This document shows positions 1-5,589 of a DNA stretch of 10,599 bases, piece by piece. Origin of the DNA: an uncultured Curvibacter sp. (GTDB lineage Bacteria; Pseudomonadota; Gammaproteobacteria; Burkholderiales; Burkholderiaceae); NCBI GenBank assembly GCA_946481355.1, contig CAMLNH010000058.1, positions 1 to 10,599 of the forward strand, given 5' to 3'. The position numbers and the translations under genes were made by a program. The notes under the pieces are model-generated. The model had not been told where the DNA came from. It did no database searches and saw only the letters and a list, made by a program, of their open reading frames with translations. Each line of letters begins with the position of its first letter. The stretch's first letter is position 1.

Positions 1-132
1 GGTGATGGCGGTGTTGAACACCACTTCGCCGACGGTGGTGCCGGTGGCACCGATGGAATTGCCGAGAAAGACCGTGCCGTCTGCGAGCGCCAGGATGGCG
101 TGAGGGGTGGTTCCCTGGAGAGACAAAAGCAC
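1..132 (-). CDS. carA: Carbamoyl-phosphate synthase small (glutaminase) subunit, N-terminal part
   Basis: The first 44 codons are visible; the gene continues past the left edge. The translation contains [17 protein letters not shown] and then VGEVVFNT. This is the conserved N-terminal signature of CarA, in which E. coli has LEDGTQFHGRAIGATG followed by VGEVVFNT. In the family, CarA hydrolyses glutamine and passes ammonia to CarB for carbamoyl phosphate, the precursor of pyrimidines and arginine, in the cytoplasm. I chose the GTG at 132-130 because an in-frame TAA lies 15 nt upstream of it and a GGAG ribosome binding site sits 6 nt before it. The only in-frame codon before GTG that could compete is ACG. 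The catalytic glutaminase domain lies outside the window. The gene has its own upstream region (133-314) and is probably separate from the envelope operon. Confidence 0.93.
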   Translation of the reverse strand, partial: MLLSLQGTTPHAILALADGTVFLGNSIGATGTTVGEVVFNTAIT

Positions 133-257
133 TGGGTACTCCGTTGGTTACGGGCGCGCCCACGCATTCCACAGGAAACGGGTCCTGGCTGCTGCTTTTG
201 AGAGGGATTGTTCGGACGGAAATGCGCTGGGGCGGCTGGATTTCTGAACAGTCGGAG
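133..257 (-). promoter_or_regulatory. Candidate long, possibly structured 5' leader of carA
   Basis: If transcription starts about 7 nt after the TATAAT at 263-258, carA has a leader of roughly 120 nt. Three complementary pairs are visible in the RNA sense. CGCAUUUCC (226-218) can pair with GGAAUGCG (170-163) with one bulged U, and this extends through CCC (231-229) and GGG (161-159). GUCC (217-214) can pair with GGAC (185-182). CCGU (153-150) can pair with ACGG (144-141), which overlaps the ribosome binding site. No open reading frame of convincing quality lies in the leader. I do not recognise a described riboswitch or leader family. The structure is inferred by eye and has not been folded. 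Confidence 0.4.
139..142 (-). promoter_or_regulatory. Ribosome binding site of carA (GGAG)
   Basis: GGAG on the minus strand lies 6 nt before the GTG at 132 and fixes that start. The bases ACGG at 144-141, which include half of the site, can pair with CCGU at 153-150 across a 5-nt loop. The site may therefore be partly sequestered in the mRNA. Confidence 0.8.
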
Positions 258-263
258 ATTATA
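258..263 (-). promoter_or_regulatory. Candidate -10 element (TATAAT) of a carA promoter
   Basis: A perfect TATAAT reads on the minus strand in the only sizeable intergenic gap, oriented towards carA. No TTGACA-like -35 is present: at a 17-bp spacing the hexamer is CGAGGG, which belongs to a 16-bp palindrome. There is no TGn extension before the -10 either. If real, the promoter probably needs an activator or is weak. Confidence 0.55.
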
Positions 264-270
264 GCTGAAG

Positions 271-286
271 CGAGGGATATCCCTCG
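271..286. repeat. Perfect 16-bp palindrome CGAGGGATATCCCTCG
   Basis: The palindrome begins 29 bp past the methyltransferase stop codon and occupies the expected -35 region of the candidate carA promoter. As RNA it could form a 6-bp stem with an ATAT loop. No T tract follows on either strand, so it is a poor match to an intrinsic terminator. It could be an operator for a dimeric regulator, a weak operon terminator, or chance. Nothing else in the sequence decides between these. Confidence 0.5.
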
Positions 287-314
287 GTGCGCCGCCGCCG
301 CAAACCGTCTTCCC

Positions 315-1088
315 TCAGCGCGCCGCGGCACTTGCATGCAGGCAGATGGCCGCTGCTGCTGCCACATTGAGCGACTCTTCCCCGCCGGGCTGGGCGATAC
401 GCACAGAGAGTGCAGCGCGAGCCATGAGTTCGGGCCCCACGCCCTGCCCTTCGTGGCCCAGCACCCAGGCGCAGGGCCAGGGCAGCTTGGCCTTGTGCAG
501 CAGCTCGCCCTGGTGCGAGCTGGTCACGAGCAGCGGCAGGTCCAGCTTCTCTACGGCGTCTGGCGCCACGCCCTCCACCAGATGCAGGGCGAAATGCGCA
601 CCCATGCCGGCGCGCAAGACTTTGGGCGACCAGAGTGCGGCCGTCCCCTTGAGTGCGATCACCTGCGAGAAACCCAAGGCCGCCGCACTGCGCAGGATGG
701 AGCCCACATTGCCGGCATCCTGCACACGATCCAGGATGACAGCGGCCTGCCCGGCCTGCACCGCGGCCTCAGCTGGCATAGCAAGCACCAGGCCCAACCG
801 GGCTGGCGACTCCAGGCCGCTGATGGCATCGAACAAGTCATCGGACAGCAGCACCGTCTTGCCCGCCACAGCACCAAACTCCCCGCCCAGCGCCGCCCAG
901 GCCGACTCGGCCAGCACAGCCACGGCGGGGCGCACGCCGCGTTGCAGGGCCGCACGGGCCAGGTGATCCCCTTCAACCCAGCAACGCCCCAGCTTGCGAT
1001 AGGCCGAGCCGTCCTGGCTGAGCCTGCGCAACTCCTTGAGCAGCGGATTGTCGCGCGCGGTGATGCGGACAGGCTCCTGTACGCTCAT
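315..1088 (-). CDS. SpoU/TrmH-family RNA 2'-O-methyltransferase
   Basis: The protein has 257 residues and is predicted to transfer methyl from S-adenosylmethionine to a ribose 2'-hydroxyl of RNA. The N-terminal part (about 1-105) resembles the RNA-binding substrate domain of RlmB/TsnR-type enzymes. The C-terminal part (about 115-257) is the knotted SpoU domain. It carries the three family motifs: NVGSILRSA at 127-135 with the arginine at 133, LGHEGQGV at 210-217, and [14 protein letters not shown] at 235-248. The start ATG (1088-1086) overlaps the rnhB stop as ATGA and has GAGG 7 nt upstream. This makes it more likely than the longer in-frame reading that runs back to 1475. It is the last gene of the operon. 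Whether it modifies 23S rRNA or tRNA cannot be told from sequence, so no symbol is given. Confidence 0.9.
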   Translation of the reverse strand: MSVQEPVRITARDNPLLKELRRLSQDGSAYRKLGRCWVEGDHLARAALQRGVRPAVAVLAESAWAALGGEFGAVAGKTVLLSDDLFDAISGLESPARLGLVLAMPAEAAVQAGQAAVILDRVQDAGNVGSILRSAAALGFSQVIALKGTAALWSPKVLRAGMGAHFALHLVEGVAPDAVEKLDLPLLVTSSHQGELLHKAKLPWPCAWVLGHEGQGVGPELMARAALSVRIAQPGGEESLNVAAAAAICLHASAAAR

Positions 1089-1702
1089 CGCAACACCTCG
1101 GTCACCGGCGCAAAGGTCTTGCGATGCTGGGGACAGGCACCATGCGCACGCAGTGCGGCCAGGTGTTCGGCCGTGCCATAGCCTTTGTGGCCGGCAAAAC
1201 CGTACTGCGGAAACTCTCGGTCGTAGTCTGCACACCAGCGGTCGCGGTGCACCTTCGCCAGGATGGACGCGGCCGAGATGGCCGGCACCTTGGCGTCGCC
1301 CTTGACGATGGCCTCGGCCAGCACGTCGAGCACGGGCAGGCGGTTGCCATCGACCAGCACCTTGGCCGGCTTGAGGCGCAGGCCCTCGACGGCACGGCGC
1401 ATGGCCAGCATTGTGGCCTGCAGGATATTGAGTGCGTCGATCTCTTCCACGCTGGCCTCGGCAATCGAACAGCACAGGGCCTTGGCGCGGATCTCGTCGT
1501 AAAGCTTCTCACGCCGCAGTGCCGTGAGCTTCTTGGAGTCGGCCAGGCCGGCGATGGGGTTCAGGTCGTCAAGGATCACGGCTGCAGCCACCACGGGCCC
1601 GGCAAGCGGGCCACGCCCGGCCTCGTCCACCCCGGCTACCAGGCCCGGGGTGTCCCACAACAGCGTGGCCTGCTCAGCCTGCAAGAACTTGCGCGATCGC
1701 AT
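1085..1702 (-). CDS. rnhB: Ribonuclease HII
   Basis: The predicted protein has 205 residues and cleaves the RNA strand of RNA-DNA hybrids, including single ribonucleotides left in DNA. The type 2 RNase H signature [13 protein letters not shown] is at 24-36. The four acidic active-site residues appear to be D26, E27, D118 (VDGNRLP) and D136 ([17 protein letters not shown]). The length is usual for bacterial RNase HII. The start is uncertain. ATG at 1702 overlaps the end of lpxB by 29 nt and is preceded by a pyrimidine-rich stretch without a ribosome binding site. In-frame ATGs at 1741 and 1777 would add sequence with no family resemblance. Translation is probably coupled to lpxB. The gene overlaps the next one by 4 nt (ATGA). 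Confidence 0.95.
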   Translation of the reverse strand: MRSRKFLQAEQATLLWDTPGLVAGVDEAGRGPLAGPVVAAAVILDDLNPIAGLADSKKLTALRREKLYDEIRAKALCCSIAEASVEEIDALNILQATMLAMRRAVEGLRLKPAKVLVDGNRLPVLDVLAEAIVKGDAKVPAISAASILAKVHRDRWCADYDREFPQYGFAGHKGYGTAEHLAALRAHGACPQHRKTFAPVTEVLR

Positions 1703-2813
1703 CGGCGGAAAGAAGAGAGGTATCGCGCTGCAGCTCGACATGCAGGGCGGTGAAGGTTTGTTCGAGGATGGCCACACGGCCAGGATCGTCCAGCCACTGC
1801 AGCGTGGCCGCGGCCAGGGCCTCGGGCGTGGCCGCCTGCTGCACCAGCTCGGGCACGACGAAGTCGCGGCATAGGATGTTGGGCAGGCCGATCCAGGGCT
1901 GCAGGTGCTTGCGCTTCATGAGCTGGTAGGTCAGCCAGTTCATGTTGTAGGCGATGACCATGGGCCGCTTGAAGAGCGCGGCCTCCAGCGTGGCCGTGCC
2001 GCTGGCGATCAGGGTCACGTCGCAGGCCGTCAGCACGGTATGAGACTGGCCGTCGACGATCTGCATGTGTTCCAGCACGCTGGCGGCTCGGGCGGCACGC
2101 TCGATGGCGGCGCGCAGCCGCGGAATCGCCGGCACCACGATTTTCAGTTCCGGCCGTTGGCGCATCATCAGCGCCGCCGCGCGGAAAAAACGCTCGGCCA
2201 GGTATTTGACCTCTGAGCCGCGACTGCCCGGCAGGATGGCCAGCACCGGCGCCTGCTGCGGCAGGCCGAGTGCGGTACGCGCCGCGGCGCGGTCCGGCAC
2301 CCTGGGGATCACGTTGGCCAAGGGATGGCCCACGTAAGTGGCAGCAATGCCGTGCTGCGCCAGCAGCTCCACCTCGAAGGGGAAGATGCACAGCACATGG
2401 TCCACGCTGGCCTTGATCTTGTGCACGCGCTCAGGCCGCCAAGCCCAGATCGAAGGGCAGACGAAGTGAACGGTCTTGACGCCGGCGACCTTGAGGTCGC
2501 GCTCCAGGTCCAGGTTGAAGTCAGGTGCATCGACACCGATGAAGACATCGGGACGGTCCTGCAGCAGGCGCTGCTTGAGCTGCTCGCGGATGCCGACGAT
2601 CTCGCGGTAGTGGCGTAGCACCTCCACATAACCGCGCACGGCCAGCTTGTCGCTGGGCCACCAGGCCTCGAAGCCGCGACGCACCATCTGCGCTCCGCCG
2701 ATGCCCAGAGCCTGCACCCCGGGCCAGCGGGACTTCAGGCCATCAAGCAGCAAGCCGGCCAACAGGTCACCGGAGGTTTCCCCGGCAACCATGGCTACAC
2801 GGGGCATGGTCAT
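1674..2813 (-). CDS. lpxB: Lipid-A-disaccharide synthase
   Basis: This 379-residue glycosyltransferase of family GT19 joins UDP-2,3-diacylglucosamine to lipid X, giving the beta-1,6 disaccharide of lipid A at the inner membrane. The N-terminal AGETSGD is at 10-16 and VDAPDFN at 94-100, where D98 matches the key aspartate of E. coli Lpx[13 protein letters not shown] is at 119-130, YVGHPLA at 160-166, the UDP-site motif [10 protein letters not shown] at 193-202, and ASGTATLE at 270-277. The length is close to that of E. coli LpxB (382). The start at 2813 lies 6 nt after the lpxA stop and lacks a strong ribosome binding site. A second ATG two codons later (2807) is an equal candidate. The 3' end overlaps rnhB by 29 nt. 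Confidence 0.97.
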   Translation of the reverse strand: MTMPRVAMVAGETSGDLLAGLLLDGLKSRWPGVQALGIGGAQMVRRGFEAWWPSDKLAVRGYVEVLRHYREIVGIREQLKQRLLQDRPDVFIGVDAPDFNLDLERDLKVAGVKTVHFVCPSIWAWRPERVHKIKASVDHVLCIFPFEVELLAQHGIAATYVGHPLANVIPRVPDRAAARTALGLPQQAPVLAILPGSRGSEVKYLAERFFRAAALMMRQRPELKIVVPAIPRLRAAIERAARAASVLEHMQIVDGQSHTVLTACDVTLIASGTATLEAALFKRPMVIAYNMNWLTYQLMKRKHLQPWIGLPNILCRDFVVPELVQQAATPEALAAATLQWLDDPGRVAILEQTFTALHVELQRDTSLLSADAIAQVLAG

Positions 2814-2819
2814 GGTGGC

Positions 2820-3614
2820 TTAACGAACGATGCCGCGTTGCGGCGTGGTCTGGGACAGGAAGTCCATCATCATGGTCACATCCGGCGCCGCCTCAGGGTA
2901 CCGCTGCGTCAGCGCCGCGATCTGGGCCTGCGACTGCTCCATGGTCAGGCCATCACGGTACAGGGCCTTGTGCATGGCCTTGACGGCGCTGATGCGCTCG
3001 GGGCTGAAACCACGACGGCGCAGGCCCTCGAAGTTCATGGAGCGCGCCTCGGCCGGCTGACCCTGGCACATCACGAAGGGCGGCAGGTCACCGAAGAGCA
3101 CGGAGCACATGGCACTCATGCTGTGCGAACCGATGCGCACGAACTGGTGCACGACAGTGAAGCCACCCAGGATGACCCAGTCACCCACCACGACATGGCC
3201 GGCGAGCTGGGCATTGTTGGCAAAGATGCAGTGGTCACCCACCAGGCAGTCATGCGCCAGATGGGTATAGGCCATGAGCCAGTTGTCGCTGCCGAGACGG
3301 GTCAGACCGCCGCCCTGGACCGTGCCGATGTGGTAGGTGCTGTATTCGCGGATGGTGTTGCGGTCACCGATCAGCAGTTCGCAAGGTTCACCCCTGTACT
3401 TTCGGTCCTGATTGTCCGAGCCCAGGGACACGAACTGGAAGAACCGGTTGTCGCGGCCGATGGTGGTATGCCCCTCGATCACGCAATGCGAGGCGATGCG
3501 CGTCCCGGCTCCGATCTTCACGTGCGGGCCGACGATCGTATAGGGGCCGACCTCGACCGTACTGTCGAGTTCGGCCTTGGGGTCGACGAGGGCGGTCGGA
3601 TGAATCTGCGCCAC
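2820..3614 (-). CDS. lpxA: UDP-N-acetylglucosamine 3-O-acyltransferase (first lipid A step)
   Basis: This 264-residue cytoplasmic trimeric enzyme moves a 3-hydroxyacyl chain from ACP to UDP-GlcNAc. Residues 1 to about 185 are hexapeptide repeats of a left-handed beta helix, followed by the usual C-terminal helical part with NFEGLRRRGFS at 194-204. The catalytic histidine is H121 in THLAHDC (E. coli H125). Position 169, in SHSMSAMC, is methionine. It aligns with the chain-length residue that is Gly173 in E. coli (C14) and Met169 in Pseudomonas aeruginosa (C10), so a short acyl donor is inferred. The start is GTG (3614-3612), with GAGG 7 nt upstream overlapping the fabZ stop. The EYSTYHIGTVQGGGLTRLG segment (90-108) looks closer to the gammaproteobacterial form than to the betaproteobacterial LpxA proteins I recall. 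Confidence 0.97.
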   Translation of the reverse strand: MAQIHPTALVDPKAELDSTVEVGPYTIVGPHVKIGAGTRIASHCVIEGHTTIGRDNRFFQFVSLGSDNQDRKYRGEPCELLIGDRNTIREYSTYHIGTVQGGGLTRLGSDNWLMAYTHLAHDCLVGDHCIFANNAQLAGHVVVGDWVILGGFTVVHQFVRIGSHSMSAMCSVLFGDLPPFVMCQGQPAEARSMNFEGLRRRGFSPERISAVKAMHKALYRDGLTMEQSQAQIAALTQRYPEAAPDVTMMMDFLSQTTPQRGIVR

Positions 3615-3621
3615 GGGCCGA

Positions 3622-3625
3622 CCTC
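3622..3625 (-). promoter_or_regulatory. Ribosome binding site of lpxA (GAGG), overlapping the fabZ stop codon
   Basis: GAGG at 3625-3622 lies 7 nt before the GTG of lpxA and shares two bases with the fabZ TGA (3626-3624). It supports the GTG start and suggests that ribosomes finishing fabZ expose or occupy this site, coupling the two genes. Confidence 0.65.
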
Positions 3626-4070
3626 AGGCGATCTTGCGCATGGTGCACATGAGATCGGCTTCCACGGCCAGCTCCGCACCGACCAGGGCCCGGGCCTTGA
3701 ACTTGAAGATGCCGGCCTTCATGCGCTCCAGCTCCACTTCAAGGATCAGCTGGTCGCCCGGCTCCACCGGCCGCTTGAAGCGCGCGCCGTCGATGCCGGC
3801 GAAGTAGTAGACCGTGTTCTCGTCCGGCGTCTCGCCCAGGGTCTCGAAGGACAGCAGAGCAGCCGTCTGGGCCAGGGCTTCGAGCATGAGCACGCCGGGC
3901 ATGACCGGACGGTGCGGAAAGTGGCCGTTGAAGAACTCTTCGTTGATCGTGACGTTCTTGATGGCCTTGATGCGCTTGCCCTTCTCGACCTCCAGCACGC
4001 GGTCCACGAGCAGGATGGGGTAACGATGCGGCAGCATCTTGAGGATCTTGTGGATGTCCATCGTTGTCAT
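3624..4070 (-). CDS. fabZ: 3-hydroxyacyl-ACP dehydratase
   Basis: This 148-residue hotdog-fold enzyme dehydrates (R)-3-hydroxyacyl-ACP in fatty-acid elongation, in the cytoplasm. The catalytic histidine is H50 in [13 protein letters not shown] (48-60) and the catalytic glutamate is E64 in LMLEALAQ. The N-terminal [15 protein letters not shown] is also typical of FabZ. The family competes with LpxA and LpxD for the same hydroxyacyl-ACP, which explains its place between them. The ATG at 4070 overlaps the lpxD stop by 4 nt (ATGA) and has AAGGAA about 9 nt upstream. A second ATG three codons on (MTTM) could also serve. An A6 run lies exactly at the overlap. Confidence 0.97.
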   Translation of the reverse strand: MTTMDIHKILKMLPHRYPILLVDRVLEVEKGKRIKAIKNVTINEEFFNGHFPHRPVMPGVLMLEALAQTAALLSFETLGETPDENTVYYFAGIDGARFKRPVEPGDQLILEVELERMKAGIFKFKARALVGAELAVEADLMCTMRKIA

Positions 4071-5044
4071 TTTTTGCTTTCCTTGAATTCCTTTTCCAGC
4101 CCGCGCAGGCGCTCGCGCAGGGTGGAGAGCTGTTTCAGCGTAGCGGCGTTCTTTTCCCAGGCCGCATTGTCGTCCAGCGGGTAGAAACCCGTGTAATGAC
4201 CCGGCTTGGTCAGCGAGCGCGTCACCAGCGAGAAAGACGACACGTGGACATTGTCGGCAATGGTCAGGTGACCCAGCACGCCCGCGCTACCGCCGATGGT
4301 GCAGTTCGCACCGATGATGGCGCTGCCCGCGACACCCACGCAGCCAGCCATGGCCGTGTTGCGCCCGATGCGCACGTTGTGGCCGATCTGGATCAGGTTG
4401 TCGAGCTTGACGCCGTCTTCGATGACCGTATCAGCCAGCGCTCCGCGGTCGATGCAGGTGTTGGCGCCGATCTCGACATCATCACCGATGTGCACCGCGC
4501 CGAGTTGCTCGATCTTCTCCCAGCGTTCGCCATCCTTGGCGAAGCCGAAGCCGTCGGCGCCGATGACCACTCCCGGATGCAGGATACAACGCGAGCCGAT
4601 CACACAGTCTTCGCCAACCGTGACGCGCGACTTGAGGACCGTGCCAGCGCCGATCTTCGCGCCACGTTCCACCACGCAAAGCGGCCCGATCTGGGCCGTG
4701 GCATCAACCTCGGCCGACGGGTCGATCACGGCACTCGGATGGATGCGCGGCCCGGCCGGTCGCTGACGGCTGCGCTGCCAGAGCTGCGTGACGCGGGCAA
4801 AGTAGAGGTAAGGGTTGTCGGCAACGATGCAGGCACCACGCGCCTGGGCGGCTTCGCGCAGGGCGGGCGCGACGATGACGCAGCCGGCCTTCGTGGTGGT
4901 CAGCTGCTGCTGGTATTTGGGATTGCTGAGGAAACTCAGCGCCTGGGCGTGCGCCGACTCCAGCGGCGCCAGGGCATGGATTTCAAGCTCGGGATCGCCC
5001 TGCAGCTCGCCCCCGAGCTGCTCGATGATGCTGCCTAGACGCAT
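4067..5044 (-). CDS. lpxD: UDP-3-O-(3-hydroxyacyl)glucosamine N-acyltransferase
   Basis: This 325-residue trimeric enzyme adds the N-linked 3-hydroxyacyl chain in the third step of lipid A synthesis. Residues 1 to about 98 form the uridine-binding domain, with LSFLSNPKY at 37-45. Residues about 100-275 are hexapeptide repeats of a left-handed beta helix (for example [20 protein letters not shown] at 101-120). The C-terminal part is helical and charged. The catalytic histidine is H222 in [10 protein letters not shown] (E. coli H239). The length is slightly below E. coli LpxD (341). The start at 5044 lacks a clear ribosome binding site and sits 7 nt after an inverted repeat. The reading frame ends SKK followed by TGA, which overlaps fabZ. 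Confidence 0.97.
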   Translation of the reverse strand: MRLGSIIEQLGGELQGDPELEIHALAPLESAHAQALSFLSNPKYQQQLTTTKAGCVIVAPALREAAQARGACIVADNPYLYFARVTQLWQRSRQRPAGPRIHPSAVIDPSAEVDATAQIGPLCVVERGAKIGAGTVLKSRVTVGEDCVIGSRCILHPGVVIGADGFGFAKDGERWEKIEQLGAVHIGDDVEIGANTCIDRGALADTVIEDGVKLDNLIQIGHNVRIGRNTAMAGCVGVAGSAIIGANCTIGGSAGVLGHLTIADNVHVSSFSLVTRSLTKPGHYTGFYPLDDNAAWEKNAATLKQLSTLRERLRGLEKEFKESKK

Positions 5045-5051
5045 ACGACAC

Positions 5052-5072
5052 GCGGCCCGTCCGTGCGGCCGC
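5052..5072 (-). repeat. Inverted repeat between skp and lpxD
   Basis: GCGGCC at 5072-5067 and GGCCGC at 5057-5052 (minus strand) can form a 6-bp GC stem with a 9-nt loop. It begins two bases after the skp stop codon and ends 7 nt before the lpxD start. No T tract follows, so it is not a standard terminator. It could stabilise the upstream transcript or lower initiation on lpxD. Confidence 0.45.
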
Positions 5073-5073
5073 C

Positions 5074-5589
5074 TTATTTGCCCGCGCTGCTGGCGTTGAG
5101 GGCGCGGATCACCTTGTCGGTGATGTCGTGCTTGGGGTTCACGTAGACCGCCTCCTGAAGGATCAGGTCGTACTTCTCGGTATCGGCCACCTGCTTGACC
5201 ACACGGTTGGCGCGCTCGAAGACCTGCTGCAACTCCTCGTTGCGACGGGTGTTGAGGTCTTCCTGGAATTCGCGGCGCTTGCGCTGGAAATCGCGGTCCA
5301 GTTCGATCAGCTGCTTCTGGCGGTTGGCACGCTGGCTCTCCGACAGGGTGGGCGCCTCGCGCTCAAGCTGATCGGCCTGGCTCTTGAGGGTGGCCCCAAG
5401 AGCCTGCAGATCCTTCTCACGCCTGGAGAACTCCTGCTCCAGCTTGGCCTGCGCGTTCTTCGCCGGCACCGCTTCCTTGATGATGCGGTCCAGGCTGACG
5501 AAGCCCAGCCGGAACTCCTGGGCCAGCGCCGGCATGGCCAGCATGCTCAGTCCCAGCAGAAGAATGGCAGGTCGGGTGATGTACTTCAT
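5074..5589 (-). CDS. skp: Periplasmic chaperone Skp (OmpH family)
   Basis: This 171-residue protein is predicted to be a trimeric periplasmic holdase that binds unfolded outer-membrane proteins and delivers them for BamA insertion. A signal peptide is visible: MKYITR, a hydrophobic core about 7-20, and cleavage after ALA at 23, before [12 protein letters not shown]. The mature protein starts with the short beta strand typical of the family. A long, heptad-rich, charged helical region follows at about 40-140 (the tentacle). The C-terminal strand segment is [24 protein letters not shown]. The start overlaps the bamA stop by one base (TGATG) and has no ribosome binding site, so translation is probably coupled. 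The length fits the family (E. coli 161). Confidence 0.95.
   Translation of the reverse strand: MKYITRPAILLLGLSMLAMPALAQEFRLGFVSLDRIIKEAVPAKNAQAKLEQEFSRREKDLQALGATLKSQADQLEREAPTLSESQRANRQKQLIELDRDFQRKRREFQEDLNTRRNEELQQVFERANRVVKQVADTEKYDLILQEAVYVNPKHDITDKVIRALNASSAGK

Noticed and set aside
152..161. GGGCGCGCCC palindrome in the carA leader as an operator
   Set aside because: A 10-bp GC-only palindrome is expected by chance in this composition, and its bases are better used by the other pairings described for the leader.
1..167. Minus-strand open frame starting at the ATG at 167-165, before carA, as a leader peptide
   Set aside because: It has no stop in the window, no good ribosome binding site, and reads through carA in another frame with shadow-type composition.
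271..286. The 16-bp palindrome as a standard rho-independent terminator of the operon
   Set aside because: The stem is only 6 bp and neither strand has a T tract after it.
144..1181. Plus-strand open frame of 345 codons opposite the methyltransferase and rnhB
   Set aside because: It is the antisense shadow of two real genes. The reading has no recognisable domain and no supporting ribosome binding site or context.
1089..1475. N-terminal extension of the methyltransferase frame to 386 residues
   Set aside because: The added part is an Arg/Gly/Ala-rich out-of-frame reading of rnhB. The ATG at 1088, with GAGG upstream and an ATGA overlap, fits the family better.
1703..1777. 25-residue N-terminal extension of RNase HII
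   Set aside because: It lies wholly within the lpxB coding region and the extra residues (Pro, Ser and Cys rich) do not resemble RNase HII.
2838..4184. Plus-strand open frame of 448 codons opposite fabZ and lpxA
   Set aside because: It is the antisense of two clearly recognised genes. Its composition (rich in His, Gly, Asp, Arg, Gln) is that of a reverse-frame reading in GC-rich DNA, with no family resemblance.
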